Of a stretch of 64,000 bases of DNA, positions 9,460-19,162 are shown piece by piece. Below the pieces are notes generated by a model. The model was not told where the DNA came from. It saw only the letters and a list, made by a program, of their open reading frames with translations, and searched no databases. The translations under genes and the position numbers were made by a program. Origin of the DNA: Jannaschia helgolandensis (GTDB taxonomy: Bacteria > Pseudomonadota > Alphaproteobacteria > Rhodobacterales > Rhodobacteraceae); contig NZ_FNZQ01000003.1 of the NCBI RefSeq assembly GCF_900109285.1, forward strand, positions 298,962 to 362,961, in the 5' to 3' direction. How positions within the stretch are numbered: position 1 is the first letter of the stretch; each line of letters starts with the position of its first letter.

Positions 9460-9882
9460 ATGGCCCTCGAACGCACCTTCTCGATCATCAAACCCGATGC
9501 CACCCGGCGCAACCTGACCGGCGCGATCACCGCCAGGTTCGAAGAGGCGGGCCTGCGCGTCGTTGCCTCCAAGCGTATTCAGTTGTCACTGGCCCAGGCT
9601 CAGGAATTCTACGGCGTCCACAAGGATCGTCCGTTCTTTGGTGAGCTGACCGAATTCATGGTCTCCGAACCCATCGTGGTGCAGGTTCTGGAAGGTGAAA
9701 ATGCCATCGCCAAGAACCGCGACGTCATGGGCGCGACCAATCCGGCCGATGCAGATGCGGGCACGATCCGCAAAGACTACGCGCTGTCGATCGGCGAAAA
9801 TTCGGTTCACGGGTCCGACGCGCCCGAGACCGCCGCGCAAGAGATCGCGTTCTTCTTTTCCGGTCTCGAACTGGTCGGCTGA
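9460..9882 (+). CDS. ndk: Nucleoside diphosphate kinase
   Basis: Ndk transfers the gamma-phosphate of ATP to nucleoside diphosphates through a phospho-histidine, balancing NTP and dNTP pools. The 140-residue protein starts [19 protein letters not shown] and contains the catalytic segment [13 protein letters not shown] with the active His. The length is typical. The gene is followed by a strong intrinsic terminator 24 bases after the stop, so it is probably monocistronic. It is divergent from the ABC-F gene. Confidence 0.97.
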   Translation: MALERTFSIIKPDATRRNLTGAITARFEEAGLRVVASKRIQLSLAQAQEFYGVHKDRPFFGELTEFMVSEPIVVQVLEGENAIAKNRDVMGATNPADADAGTIRKDYALSIGENSVHGSDAPETAAQEIAFFFSGLELVG

Positions 9883-9905
9883 TACAACGCTGTCACCTGA
9901 TAACG

Positions 9906-9930
9906 AGGCGTCCTTCGGGACGCCTTTTTT
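9906..9930 (+). terminator. Intrinsic terminator of ndk
   Basis: An 8-bp stem (AGGCGTCC/GGACGCCT) with a TTCG tetraloop is followed directly by a run of T. It lies 24 bases after the ndk stop codon. Confidence 0.9.
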
Positions 9931-9985
9931 GATGTGCGGAACCCTGAGGATGGCCCGGTTGTTTGTCCGGTCAGGAGGGTCTTTT

Positions 9986-10459
9986 ATGAAAAACCCGGCG
10001 ACGCCCCCGCAAATGGCGGCAAATCACATGGTAGCGACCGAAACCGTTGAAAATGACGATATCAGTCGCCCCGACCGTCAGTCCGACGCGTTGCGCCACC
10101 TGCTGTCGACATGCGAGGCGGCGCTGGATCACATCGATATCCAGGGCCAGCCCGCTGAAGACGTTGAGATACTTTTGGCTTGGCACGATTCCTTGCGCGC
10201 TTTGGAAGAGGACATATCGGCCCTTCTGATTTCCCGCGGAAGTCTGCCCGCCGAGGGTGGCGGACTGATCGAAGGAGTCCGATCGTTGCTGTCGAAAGGC
10301 GGGTTGCCCGATGTCGTCAAGGATGGCACGCGTCTGCTGGACCTGATCGCCGACGGCATCGAGGCCGCCGCCGAGCCGCGCATTCGCGACGTGTTGGAAC
10401 GGCAGCGCGCACGTCTTGTTGTGAATGTGAACGACGCGCAGGACAGACTGGACGCCTAG
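9986..10459 (+). CDS. Hypothetical helical protein
   Basis: I do not recognise this 157-residue protein. It is supported by a near-perfect Shine-Dalgarno AGGAGG at 9973-9978, eight bases before the ATG, and by codon usage like its neighbours. The sequence is acidic and largely helical, for example LRHLLSTCEAALDHIDI and LRALEEDISALL. A central Gly-rich stretch (SLPAEGGGLIEGVRSLLSKGG) is followed by a C-terminal helix. There is no signal peptide or membrane segment. It sits between the ndk terminator and the MATE gene. No function is proposed. Confidence 0.7.
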   Translation: MKNPATPPQMAANHMVATETVENDDISRPDRQSDALRHLLSTCEAALDHIDIQGQPAEDVEILLAWHDSLRALEEDISALLISRGSLPAEGGGLIEGVRSLLSKGGLPDVVKDGTRLLDLIADGIEAAAEPRIRDVLERQRARLVVNVNDAQDRLDA

Positions 10460-10522
10460 GGCAAACCCGGTTCTGCCCTTGCAGGGATTGCCGCGCCGCT
10501 CGCGTCGGCGTAGCGGCTGGGC

Positions 10523-11887
10523 ATGTCAGACCGGCTTTCACTTCATCTGCGGCGTACGTTGATTCTGGGTCTGCCGCTTGTCGGCAGCCAGCTGGCGCAG
10601 ATTCTGATCGGCTTGACCGACACATTGATGCTGGGGCGCTATTCGGTCGCGGCATTGGCGGCATCGACCCTCAGCACGTCGTTCTTTTTCGCGATGTTCG
10701 TGCTGGGGTCGGGTTTTGCCGTGGCCTGCATGCCCATGGCGGCCATCGCACTGGCCAGGGACGACGAGGTGCGGGTGCGCAGGATTGCGCGAATGGGGCT
10801 GTGGCTGTCGTTGGCGACGGGCCTTGCAATGGCACCCCTGATGATATTTTCCGAACCGATCCTGCTGGCGCTGGGGCAGAGGGCTTCGGTCGCGGCGGAC
10901 GCCCAAAGCTATCTGCGCGTGGCAGGTTTCGGCATGATCCCGGCTTTGTTGACCGCCACGTTCCGCAGCCACCTGAGCGCGCTGGAACGCACCCGGATTG
11001 TTCTTGTCGCGACGCTGGTGGCCGCCGGGCTGAATATCGCGCTGAACTGGCTGTTGATTTTCGGGAACCTGGGCTTTCCTGAAATGGGTTTGCGCGGGGC
11101 GGCGCTGGCTTCGGTAGCGGTGCATGTGCTGACGACGCTGGTGCTGGCGCTTTATGCGACGCGTGGTCCGGACATGGCGCGGTTCGATCTGCTGCGGAAC
11201 ATCCACCGACCCGACTGGCCCGCCTTCGGCGAGATATTTCGGCTGGGCTGGCCCATCGGTCTGACGCATCTGTCCGAATCCGGCCTGTTCACCGGATCGG
11301 CCCTGATGATGGGTTGGCTGGGGACGGTTCCGCTGGCCGCGCATGGTGTGGCGATCCAGATCGCGGCTTTGACCTTCATGGTCCATCTGGGCCTGTCGTC
11401 CGCGGCCACGGTGCGGGTCGGGCGGGCCTGGGGCATGGGGGACGCGGGCGCCTTGCGGCATGCGGCCATTGCGGCGGGCCTTCTGTCGGGCATCGCCGTG
11501 GCGCTGTCGCTGGTGATGTATCTGGGTTTTGGCGAATGGATTGTATCGAATTTCGTCGACCCGACCGACCCGGATGCCGCCGCGATCCTGACGCTGGGGA
11601 CGCATCTTCTGGTGCTGGCGGCACTGTTCCAGCTTGTGGACGCGGGGCAGGTCATGGCGCTGGGGTTCCTGCGCGGGGTGCAGGATACGCGGCGGCCGAT
11701 GATTTATGCGATCGTGTCCTATTGGGTGCTGGGTATACCGGCCAGCTATCTGCTGGGCTTTCCGCTGGGGCTGGGACCGGATGGTATCTGGCTGGGTCTG
11801 GTCGTCGGGCTGGCGGCGGCAACCGTGGCGCTGATGACCCGCTTCGTACGGATCACGCGACCGGATCTGGCTACATCGAGAAGCTGA
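10523..11887 (+). CDS. MATE family multidrug efflux transporter
   Basis: The 454-residue protein has about twelve helices in the MATE pattern. The N-terminal half contains ILGLPLVGSQLAQILIGLTDTLMLGRY, the NorM-type first helix. The second half contains GWPIGLTHLSESGLF and a C-terminal LGIPASYLLGFPLGLGPDG segment. MATE proteins export cationic drugs or organic cations in exchange for H+ or Na+. Substrate and ion cannot be read from sequence. The gene ends convergently with erpA and overlaps it by 17 bases. Confidence 0.92.
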   Translation: MSDRLSLHLRRTLILGLPLVGSQLAQILIGLTDTLMLGRYSVAALAASTLSTSFFFAMFVLGSGFAVACMPMAAIALARDDEVRVRRIARMGLWLSLATGLAMAPLMIFSEPILLALGQRASVAADAQSYLRVAGFGMIPALLTATFRSHLSALERTRIVLVATLVAAGLNIALNWLLIFGNLGFPEMGLRGAALASVAVHVLTTLVLALYATRGPDMARFDLLRNIHRPDWPAFGEIFRLGWPIGLTHLSESGLFTGSALMMGWLGTVPLAAHGVAIQIAALTFMVHLGLSSAATVRVGRAWGMGDAGALRHAAIAAGLLSGIAVALSLVMYLGFGEWIVSNFVDPTDPDAAAILTLGTHLLVLAALFQLVDAGQVMALGFLRGVQDTRRPMIYAIVSYWVLGIPASYLLGFPLGLGPDGIWLGLVVGLAAATVALMTRFVRITRPDLATSRS

Positions 11888-12200
11888 CGCCGCAGCCGCA
11901 ACTGCTGGAGGCATTCGGGTTCTGGATCGTGAACCGCGCGCCGATCAGTTCTTCGGTAAAGTCGATGGTCGCACCGCCGAGAAAGGGCAGGGACACTTCG
12001 TCTACCACGACCTTTTCGCCCGCGCCCTCCAGCACCGTATCGCCTTCGGCAATGTCATCCAACTCGATCTGATACTGGAACCCGGAACATCCGCCACCCT
12101 CGACCGCGACGCGAAGGGCCTTGCCCTGACCGCCTGCACCGATTTCGGACAGACGCTCGAAAGCGCGGGGGGTGACGCGGGGGGGAAGGGACAGGTCCAT
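11871..12200 (-). CDS. erpA: Iron-sulfur cluster insertion protein, ErpA/IscA type
   Basis: A-type carrier proteins deliver Fe-S clusters to apo-targets. This 109-residue protein has the A-type core with the three invariant cysteines, one in EGGGCSGFQY and two in the C-terminal SSCGCGVSFS. I chose the ATG at 12200 because GAGG lies six bases upstream and MDLSLPPRVTPRAFERL matches family N-termini; an ATG at 12221 would add seven residues. It is divergent from dgt. Its 3' end overlaps the convergent MATE gene. Confidence 0.92.
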   Translation of the reverse strand: MDLSLPPRVTPRAFERLSEIGAGGQGKALRVAVEGGGCSGFQYQIELDDIAEGDTVLEGAGEKVVVDEVSLPFLGGATIDFTEELIGARFTIQNPNASSSCGCGVSFSM

Positions 12201-12274
12201 CTTGGCCTCGGGGCTGTGCATCCGTTATGCGATAGATATATGGTCGCCAACCTTCCCTGCCAAGTGAGCCCTTT

Positions 12275-13411
12275 GTGACAGTTGCCTTTGCCTGCGATCC
12301 TGCCCGCACCCGCGGGCGGCTGTATCCCGAGGAGGAAAGCACATTCCGCTCGCCGTTTCAGCGGGATCGCGACCGGATCATCCATGCCAGCGCGTTCCGG
12401 CGGCTCAAGCACAAGACGCAGGTCTTCATCGAACATGAGGGCGATTACTTCCGCACCCGCCTGACGCATTCGATCGAAGTGGCGCAGGTGGCACGCACGA
12501 TCAGCAAGCACCTTGGTCTGAACATGGAACTGACCGAGGGCGTGGCGCTGGCCCACGATCTTGGCCACACGCCGTTCGGTCATACCGGAGAGGAGGCGCT
12601 GAACCGGCTTATGACGCCCTATGGCGGCTTCGATCACAACGCGCAGGCCGTGCGGATCGTCACACGGTTGGAGCGGCATTATGCCGAATGGGACGGGTTG
12701 AACCTGACATGGGAAACGCTTGAGGGCATCGCCAAGCACAACGGTCCCGTGCTGGACCCTGTTCCATGGGCGCTGGTCGAATACGACGCGCTGCACGATC
12801 TGGAATTGCACACGCATGCAAGCGCCGAAGCACAGGTCGCCGCCCTGTCCGATGACATCGCCTATAACAACCACGACCTGCACGACGGGTTGCGGGCGGA
12901 GCTGTTTTCAACCGACGATCTGGCCGAACTGCCGATCCTGCGGGATTGTTTTGCCGAGGTGGATATCAAGTATCCCGGTCTGAACTACTATCGCCGCAGA
13001 CATGAAGCCCTGCGCCGGTTCTTCGGTGTCCTGGTCGAGGATGTGATCCGCGTGACCGAAGGCAACCTTCGCGATCTGGCACCGCAATCGCCCGAAGATA
13101 TCCGTGCGGCGGGTCGGATGATGGTGCAGTTCTCGCCCGCGCTCTGGTCCGACCTGAAGGTCATCCGCGCATTTCTGTTCGAACGGATGTATCGCGCGCC
13201 AACGGTTATTGCGATGCGCGAACAGGTGACGCAGGTGGTCGACGACCTCTTCCCGTGGTTCATGGCGCATACGGACGATCTGCCCAAGCAATGGCGCAAG
13301 GACGTGGAGGAAGCCGACGACGAAAGCGCGCTGGCCCGCATCGTGTCCGATTACATCGCCGGCATGACGGATCGGTTCGCATTGCAAAGTCATGAAACGC
13401 TGATCGGCTGA
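12275..13411 (+). CDS. dgt: dGTP triphosphohydrolase-like protein
   Basis: This HD-superfamily phosphohydrolase hydrolyses dNTPs to nucleosides and tripolyphosphate, or acts as a dNTP-regulated relative. The 378-residue protein begins at a GTG codon (MTVAFACDPARTRGRLYPEE). It contains FRRLKHKTQVF, the first metal-binding histidine in RLTHSIEVAQVAR and the HD motif LAHDLGHTPFGHTGE. It is the shorter alphaproteobacterial type, lacking the insertions of E. coli Dgt. It is divergent from erpA and upstream of argS by 108 bases. Confidence 0.92.
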   Translation: MTVAFACDPARTRGRLYPEEESTFRSPFQRDRDRIIHASAFRRLKHKTQVFIEHEGDYFRTRLTHSIEVAQVARTISKHLGLNMELTEGVALAHDLGHTPFGHTGEEALNRLMTPYGGFDHNAQAVRIVTRLERHYAEWDGLNLTWETLEGIAKHNGPVLDPVPWALVEYDALHDLELHTHASAEAQVAALSDDIAYNNHDLHDGLRAELFSTDDLAELPILRDCFAEVDIKYPGLNYYRRRHEALRRFFGVLVEDVIRVTEGNLRDLAPQSPEDIRAAGRMMVQFSPALWSDLKVIRAFLFERMYRAPTVIAMREQVTQVVDDLFPWFMAHTDDLPKQWRKDVEEADDESALARIVSDYIAGMTDRFALQSHETLIG

Positions 13412-13519
13412 GCGCGAAGAACCACGGGAACATGGGCGAAGTTTTGCGGATTCGCCCCGACCATTGAGAACGGCCGCAAGCGGCGGTAAAGGGGCGGAAC
13501 CCCGCTAGGACCGACTGCA

Positions 13520-15262
13520 ATGAACCTGTTTTCCGATATTCGTGCCCTGACCATCGACACCCTGTCCGCGATGACGCGCGACGGCATCCTGCCCGACGGC
13601 CTTGATACCGCGAACGTCACGGTGGAGCCGCCGCGCGATGCGGCGCATGGCGACATGGCGACCAATGCGGCGATGGTGCTGGCGAAACCGGCGGGAATGA
13701 AGCCGCGCGATATCGCCGGTAATCTGGCCACACGGCTGACCGCCGACCCCCGCGTGGCCAGTGCCGAGGTGGCGGGACCGGGGTTCCTGAATATCCGGCT
13801 GGATCCGTCGGTCTGGATGCAGATCGTGGGCGAGGTGCTGGCGCAGGGCACGGCTTTCGGGCGGTCGAACATGGGAAATGGCGCGCGGGTCAATGTCGAA
13901 TACGTCAGCGCCAACCCGACCGGGCCGCTGCACGTCGGGCACACACGGGGCGCGGTATTCGGCGATGCGCTGGCTTCTCTACTGGCATTTTCGGGCCATG
14001 ACGTCACCAGTGAATACTACATCAATGATGCGGGTGCGCAGGTCGATGTGCTGGCACGCTCGGTCTATAATCGGTATCTTGAGGCGCATGATCTCAGCGT
14101 GGATTGGCCCGAAGGCACATATCCGGGCGACTACCTGATCGAAGTGGGCGAGGCGCTCAAGGCCAAGGTTGGCGACGCCTATGTAGACAAGGACGAACAG
14201 GTCTGGCTGGCCGAAGTCCGTGAATTCTCGACCGATGCCATGATGACGCTGATCCGCGCCGATCTGGCGCTGTTGGGCGTCGAGATGGACGTGTTCTCGT
14301 CCGAGAAGGCGCTTTATGGCACCGGACAGATCGAAGCCGCGATCGCCGCGCTGGACGCCAAGGGCCTGATCTATCGCGGCACTCTGGAGCCGCCCAAGGG
14401 AAAGTTGCCCGAAGACTGGGAGCCGCGGGAGCAGACGCTGTTCAGATCGACCGACTACGGTGACGACGTCGACCGTCCGATCCGGAAATCCGATGGTGGC
14501 TGGACGTATTTCGCGCCCGACATCGCGTATCATTACGACAAGACGCAGCGCGGGTTCGACGCGCTGATCGACGTGTTCGGGGCGGATCATGGCGGCTATG
14601 TCAAACGGATGAAGGCGGCGGTCGCGGCGCTGACCGACGGGCGCGTGCCGCTGGATATCAAGCTGACGCAACTGGTGAAGCTGACCCGCGGTGGCGAGCA
14701 GCTGAAGATGTCCAAGCGGGCAGGGACGTTCGTGACGCTGGCGGACGTGGTCGACATGGTCGGTCGGGACGTCACCCGATTCGTCATGCTGACCCGCAAG
14801 AACGACGCGCCGCTGGATTTCGACATCGACAAGGTGCTGGAACAGTCGAAGGACAACCCGGTCTTCTATGTCCAGTATGCCCACGCCCGCGTATGTTCGG
14901 TGCTGCGAAAGGCAACCGAGTCGGGGATGGACGTGTCCGATGCTGCGCTCATATCCGCCGACCTGTCACATCTTCGCCACGAAGCTGAACAGGCGTTGGC
15001 GGCCAAGGTGGCGGAATGGCCCCGGCTGGTCGAGATCGCCGCGCGCACCCACGAGCCGCACCGTGTGGCCTTCTATTTATATGAACTGGCGTCCGCGCTG
15101 CATGGTCACTGGAATCGCGGCAATGACGATCCGTCACTGCGATTCCTGCAAGATGACGCCAATGTCAGTCGCGCAAAGATCGCACTGGCCCGGTCCGTGG
15201 CCGTTGTAATTGCGGCTGGTCTGGGTATTCTGGGCGTCGAACCTGCGAATGAAATGCGCTGA
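13520..15262 (+). CDS. argS: Arginyl-tRNA synthetase
   Basis: A class I aminoacyl-tRNA synthetase of 580 residues that charges tRNA-Arg. An N-terminal additional domain (about residues 1-90) is followed by the nucleotide-binding fold. The HIGH-type motif is in [16 protein letters not shown], and the KMSKS-type motif appears as [13 protein letters not shown]-terminal DALR anticodon-binding domain contains [16 protein letters not shown] and ends at EPANEMR. The gene leads a conserved cluster with the SPOR gene, nagZ, scpA and scpB. Confidence 0.97.
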   Translation: MNLFSDIRALTIDTLSAMTRDGILPDGLDTANVTVEPPRDAAHGDMATNAAMVLAKPAGMKPRDIAGNLATRLTADPRVASAEVAGPGFLNIRLDPSVWMQIVGEVLAQGTAFGRSNMGNGARVNVEYVSANPTGPLHVGHTRGAVFGDALASLLAFSGHDVTSEYYINDAGAQVDVLARSVYNRYLEAHDLSVDWPEGTYPGDYLIEVGEALKAKVGDAYVDKDEQVWLAEVREFSTDAMMTLIRADLALLGVEMDVFSSEKALYGTGQIEAAIAALDAKGLIYRGTLEPPKGKLPEDWEPREQTLFRSTDYGDDVDRPIRKSDGGWTYFAPDIAYHYDKTQRGFDALIDVFGADHGGYVKRMKAAVAALTDGRVPLDIKLTQLVKLTRGGEQLKMSKRAGTFVTLADVVDMVGRDVTRFVMLTRKNDAPLDFDIDKVLEQSKDNPVFYVQYAHARVCSVLRKATESGMDVSDAALISADLSHLRHEAEQALAAKVAEWPRLVEIAARTHEPHRVAFYLYELASALHGHWNRGNDDPSLRFLQDDANVSRAKIALARSVAVVIAAGLGILGVEPANEMR

Positions 15263-15422
15263 AGACCCTGAAAGGGCTGAGCGTCGCAGGCGATTGAGAG
15301 GCGGACAGCGGGGTCAACCCCGCGTCCATCGGTGAGATGAGATTCGGGTAGCAGCCGGATCTTGATGGCAGTGACACACAACCTCCGGGGCAACGCCGCG
15401 TCGGAAGGTGGAGGGCAGGCAC

Positions 15423-16520
15423 ATGGCGGATTTCGACTATTACGGCGCCGACTACGGCGCGGAAGAGCCTTCTCGCGTTATGGAGGCCGTGCGCAATTTC
15501 GGCTTTGCGAACTGGGCCGGGGCGCTGACCTCGTTGGGGCTGACAGCCGGAATGGCGGTCTGGGCCATCGACCTGACGTTCCGCGATGTGTCGGGCGTGC
15601 CCGTCATCGCGGCACTGGAGGGTCCGATGCGCGTGGCCCCGAAAGACCCAGGCGGCACAGTTGCCCCGTTTCAGGGTATGGCCCTGTCCGACATCACGTC
15701 CGGTGGCGTGGCGGCCCCGGCCCCGGACCAGATCGTGCTGGCCCCGCCGCCCGTCACGCTGAACGCGCCGGCCCTGGCTGAGCGTATGGCCACCGCCGAA
15801 GCTTCACAGAGTGTGGCATACGCGGCTGCCGTTGCGACATCCGAGGCCGACGAGCCACAGGTGACCCCGGCAAAGGTGCCCCATGGTCAGACGGCTGAGA
15901 TCGACTTGCCCGAGCAACTGGAAAGTCTTGAACTGGCCTCGGTCGAGGCCGATGAGGATCAGGTGCTTGTCGGGGCGAGCGCACCGGTCGAGCAGGTTGT
16001 TGTGACACCGGCTGTCACGACCGCACCCTCCGAGCCCGTGGCCGCTGTTGTGTCAGCAAAAGCATCCGGCATCTCCCAGTCGTCGCGCCCCCGCCAGCGT
16101 CCCGCCGGTCAGCGACCTGCTGCCCTGCGCAACGGTCCCGCCACGGTCCCGACCGAGGCCCCGGCGCAGTCGGAAGGCACGCGCGTCGCGTCTATCGAAA
16201 CCTCTGTTCCGGCTTCGGCTCCGGCCCCGGTCGTGTCCTCGCGGGATGTCGACCCGTCCACCGTCAAGCCGGGCACGCGCGTCGTACAACTCGGTGCTTT
16301 TGGCAGCGAGAGCGTCGCGCGCAGCGAATGGGACCGACTGGAAGGTCGTTTTCGCGCCTACATGGTCGGCAAGGGTCGGATGATCCAGAAGGCCAACTCG
16401 GGAGGACGCGATTTCTGGCGGCTGCGCGTTGTCGGGTTCGACGACAGTTCGGACGCGCGCCGGTTCTGTGCCGAATTGCTGGCGAAAGACGCCGCCTGCA
16501 TCCCCGTCACTGTCCGCTGA
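15423..16520 (+). CDS. SPOR domain cell-envelope protein
   Basis: SPOR domains bind denuded glycan strands at division septa. This 365-residue bitopic protein has a short acidic cytoplasmic tail (MADFDYYGADYGAEEPSRVM) and one membrane helix near residues 30-55 (WAGALTSLGLTAGMAVWAI). A long Pro/Ala/Val-rich periplasmic linker leads to a C-terminal SPOR domain (about residues 280-365) starting TRVVQLGAFGSESVARSEW. The ATG at 15423 is preferred over that at 15408 because GGAGGG lies about nine bases before it. It sits between argS and nagZ in the usual Rhodobacterales order. Confidence 0.9.
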   Translation: MADFDYYGADYGAEEPSRVMEAVRNFGFANWAGALTSLGLTAGMAVWAIDLTFRDVSGVPVIAALEGPMRVAPKDPGGTVAPFQGMALSDITSGGVAAPAPDQIVLAPPPVTLNAPALAERMATAEASQSVAYAAAVATSEADEPQVTPAKVPHGQTAEIDLPEQLESLELASVEADEDQVLVGASAPVEQVVVTPAVTTAPSEPVAAVVSAKASGISQSSRPRQRPAGQRPAALRNGPATVPTEAPAQSEGTRVASIETSVPASAPAPVVSSRDVDPSTVKPGTRVVQLGAFGSESVARSEWDRLEGRFRAYMVGKGRMIQKANSGGRDFWRLRVVGFDDSSDARRFCAELLAKDAACIPVTVR

Positions 16521-16521
16521 C

Positions 16522-17508
16522 ATGCCCGCCGGGGCCTTTATCCTTGGGTGTGAAGGCCCCGACCTAAGCACCAGGGAGGCCGCATTTTTCCGAGACTGCG
16601 ACCCCTGGGGCTTCATCCTGTTCGCCCGCAATGTCGATACCCCGGATCGGTTGCGCGCCCTGACGGCATCCCTCCGCGACGCCCTGGGCCGCGATGCCCC
16701 GATCCTGATCGATCAGGAAGGCGGACGCGTTCAACGCCTCGGCCCGCCGTTCTGGACGCGCTGGTCCCGACCTCTGACGCAGATGTGCAGGGCTTCGGAC
16801 CCGGAGCGCGCGATGTTCCTGCGCGCCACGCTGATCGCGCGCGAATTGCACAACGTCGGCATCGACGTGAACTGTACGCCGACCGCCGATATCGCAACCG
16901 AAACTACGCATCCCTTCCTGTTGTCCCGGCTCTATGGAGATAGCGTCGAAACCGTTTCAGCGCGCGCGCGCGCCAACGCCGAAGGCTGCCTTCAGGGGGG
17001 CGTTCTGCCGGTGATGAAGCATATTCCGGGGCACGGGCGGGCCAATGTCGACAGCCATCTGGGCCTGCCGCGTGTCGATACCTCCTGTGAAGACCTGCGG
17101 GTCACGGATTTCGAGGTCTTCCGCCGACTGAACGACCTGCCGTTGGGAATGTCGGCACATGTCGTCTATTCCGATATCGACACCGCCCCCGGCACGATTT
17201 CCGCCGCTGTTATCGCTGAAGTGCGCGGTGGCATCGGGTTTGACGGCCTTCTGATGACCGACGATATTAGCATGGCGGCACTGCCGGGTGACATGGCCAG
17301 CCGGTGCAAGGCGTCGATCGCGGCGGGGTGTGACGTGATCCTGCATTGCAACGGCGAATGGGACGACATGGCGGCGGTGGCGGAAAACACGCCTTGCCTG
17401 TCGGATGTGGGTCAGACCCGCGCCGACCGCGCCCTGTCGATGCGTGCTGCCCCGGTCGAGCTTGACATCAAGGCAGCCCATGCGGAACTTGACGCCCTCA
17501 TGTCCTGA
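16522..17508 (+). CDS. nagZ: Beta-N-acetylhexosaminidase NagZ
   Basis: NagZ (glycoside hydrolase family 3) removes N-acetylglucosamine from anhydro-muropeptides during cell-wall recycling in the cytosol. The 328 residues include the motif MKHIPGHGRANVDSH with the catalytic His loop, the substrate loop LIDQEGGRVQRLG and the nucleophile segment LLMTDDISMAAL. The ATG begins two bases after the SPOR stop codon, so the pair is cotranscribed. The stop codon lies 10 bases upstream of the scpA GTG start. Confidence 0.95.
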   Translation: MPAGAFILGCEGPDLSTREAAFFRDCDPWGFILFARNVDTPDRLRALTASLRDALGRDAPILIDQEGGRVQRLGPPFWTRWSRPLTQMCRASDPERAMFLRATLIARELHNVGIDVNCTPTADIATETTHPFLLSRLYGDSVETVSARARANAEGCLQGGVLPVMKHIPGHGRANVDSHLGLPRVDTSCEDLRVTDFEVFRRLNDLPLGMSAHVVYSDIDTAPGTISAAVIAEVRGGIGFDGLLMTDDISMAALPGDMASRCKASIAAGCDVILHCNGEWDDMAAVAENTPCLSDVGQTRADRALSMRAAPVELDIKAAHAELDALMS

Positions 17509-17518
17509 GGGGACGCGC

Positions 17519-18328
17519 GTGGCCGACGAACTTGCAGACGACTTCATCGAAGGCCCGGTCCGTGACCCCGATCCGGACACGGTTGCCGAACGTCTGGCCG
17601 CCGAGGCGCTGATCGTCGATGTCGATGGGTTCGAGGGGCCGCTGGACCTTTTGCTGACGCTGGCGCGGACGCAGAAGGTCGACCTGCGCACGATCTCGGT
17701 CCTGCAACTGGCCCGGCAATATCTGGTTTTCGTCGAAAAGGCGCGGGAATTGCGGCTGGAGCTTGCGGCCGACTATCTGGTCATGGCCGCCTGGCTGGCC
17801 TTCCTGAAGTCGCGCCTTCTGTTGCCGCCCGACCCCGAGGATGAAGGGCCAAGCGCCGAAGATCTGGCGGCGCATCTGGCGTTTCAGCTGGAACGACTTG
17901 AGGCGATGCGTACTGCCGCCGCCCGACTCATGGCCCGCGATCAGCTGGGCCGGGATGTCTTTGCCCGTGGCGAGCCGCAAGGGCTGGAACGATCGCGCAA
18001 GGTGGTCTGGACGGCGACACTGCTGGACCTGATGCAGGGTTATGCCCGTCTGAGGACGCGTGACGATTTCCGCCCCTTCGTCATGGACCGCGACGGCGTT
18101 TTTACCATGGAGGAGGCGCTGTTGCATCTGCGTCCGCTGATCGGCGCAACCCTGGACTGGGCCGACCTGATGTCATTTTTGCCCGATGGCTGGGACGGCG
18201 ATCCGGCGCGGCGACGCTCGGCCACTGCCTCGACCTTTGCCGCGACGCTTGAACTGGCCAAGAACGGACGGCTTGAATTGCAGCAGACCGATATGTTCGG
18301 ACCGATCCGAATTCGGGGGACGGCGTGA
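17519..18328 (+). CDS. scpA: Segregation and condensation protein A
   Basis: ScpA is the kleisin subunit that bridges SMC heads and binds ScpB. The 269-residue form begins at GTG 17519 (VADELADDFIEG), with TGAGGGG just upstream. The N-terminal kleisin region VDGFEGPLDLLLTLARTQKVDL is diagnostic, followed by ADYLVMAAWLAFLKSRLLLP. An upstream in-frame ATG at 17480 would lie inside nagZ. The stop overlaps the scpB start (GTGA). The smc gene is not in the window. Confidence 0.94.
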   Translation: MADELADDFIEGPVRDPDPDTVAERLAAEALIVDVDGFEGPLDLLLTLARTQKVDLRTISVLQLARQYLVFVEKARELRLELAADYLVMAAWLAFLKSRLLLPPDPEDEGPSAEDLAAHLAFQLERLEAMRTAAARLMARDQLGRDVFARGEPQGLERSRKVVWTATLLDLMQGYARLRTRDDFRPFVMDRDGVFTMEEALLHLRPLIGATLDWADLMSFLPDGWDGDPARRRSATASTFAATLELAKNGRLELQQTDMFGPIRIRGTA

Positions 18329-18978
18329 GGGACGGCGAAACCACCAGACCCGAGACCCTGTTCGAAGCACCGCTGCTGGCCGAACAGGAACGGATGGTCG
18401 AGGCGATCCTGTTCGCCTCGGCCACACCGGTCACGGTGGGCGAGTTACACGCCCGCCTGCCACACGGCTGCGACGCGCCCGCCGCGTTGGAGCAGTTGGC
18501 GAAACGATATGACGGACGGGGCGTACGGGTGGCGCGCGTGGGCGATGCCTGGGCGATCCGCACTGCGGCGGACCTTGCGTTTCTGATGACGCGCGAGACG
18601 GTCGAGACCCGCAAGCTGAGCCGGGCGGCGGTCGAGACGCTGGCCATCGTCGCCTATCACCAGCCCGTCACACGCGCCGAGATTGAAGAAATCCGCGGCG
18701 TTTCGGTCAGCAAGGGCACGGTCGAGCAGTTGATGGAACTGGACTGGATCAGGCTGGGCCAGCGCCGCAACACGCCGGGGCGGCCTGTGACTTTCGTCGT
18801 GACACGGGGTTTCCTCGACCATTTCGGCCTTTCGTCCCCGCGCGATCTGCCGGGCCTGAAGGAATTGCGCGGCGCCGGTTTGCTGGACAGCTCCCCACGC
18901 CCGGACGATGTGCCGGACACCGAAGAAGACGCGACCGACGACATGTTCGAACGCTCCCCGCCTGAACAGGAAGGCTGA
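18325..18978 (+). CDS. scpB: Segregation and condensation protein B
   Basis: ScpB forms a winged-helix dimer that binds ScpA in the SMC complex. The 217 residues begin with GTG at 18325, overlapping the scpA stop by four bases. They contain VEAILFASATPVTVGEL and the conserved block AAVETLAIVAYHQPVTRAEI followed by IRGVSVSKGTVEQL. The acidic C-terminal tail (PDTEEDATDDMFE) is poorly conserved. In many relatives tatA follows scpB; here the next gene is on the opposite strand. Confidence 0.94.
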   Translation: MRDGETTRPETLFEAPLLAEQERMVEAILFASATPVTVGELHARLPHGCDAPAALEQLAKRYDGRGVRVARVGDAWAIRTAADLAFLMTRETVETRKLSRAAVETLAIVAYHQPVTRAEIEEIRGVSVSKGTVEQLMELDWIRLGQRRNTPGRPVTFVVTRGFLDHFGLSSPRDLPGLKELRGAGLLDSSPRPDDVPDTEEDATDDMFERSPPEQEG

Positions 18979-19162
18979 AGCCAGGGGGGACAGTTCAGTC
19001 CCTGTTGCAACTTTGGTCGGCCGGTTTCGACCGGGTCTTGCATCCGATCAGAACGGCCACGGCCAGCGGCACAGCAATTTCCGTGGTGAAAATACATGTT
19101 TCGCCGTGCCTGCGGAGGCCAATCTGTTGCGCTTTGCGCAGGAGGTCGAAAGGCGGGGGCGT

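Noticed and set aside
10538..11914. 458-codon minus-strand frame opposite the MATE gene
   Set aside because: Composition is dominated by His, Gln and Arg, as expected from reversed membrane-protein codons.
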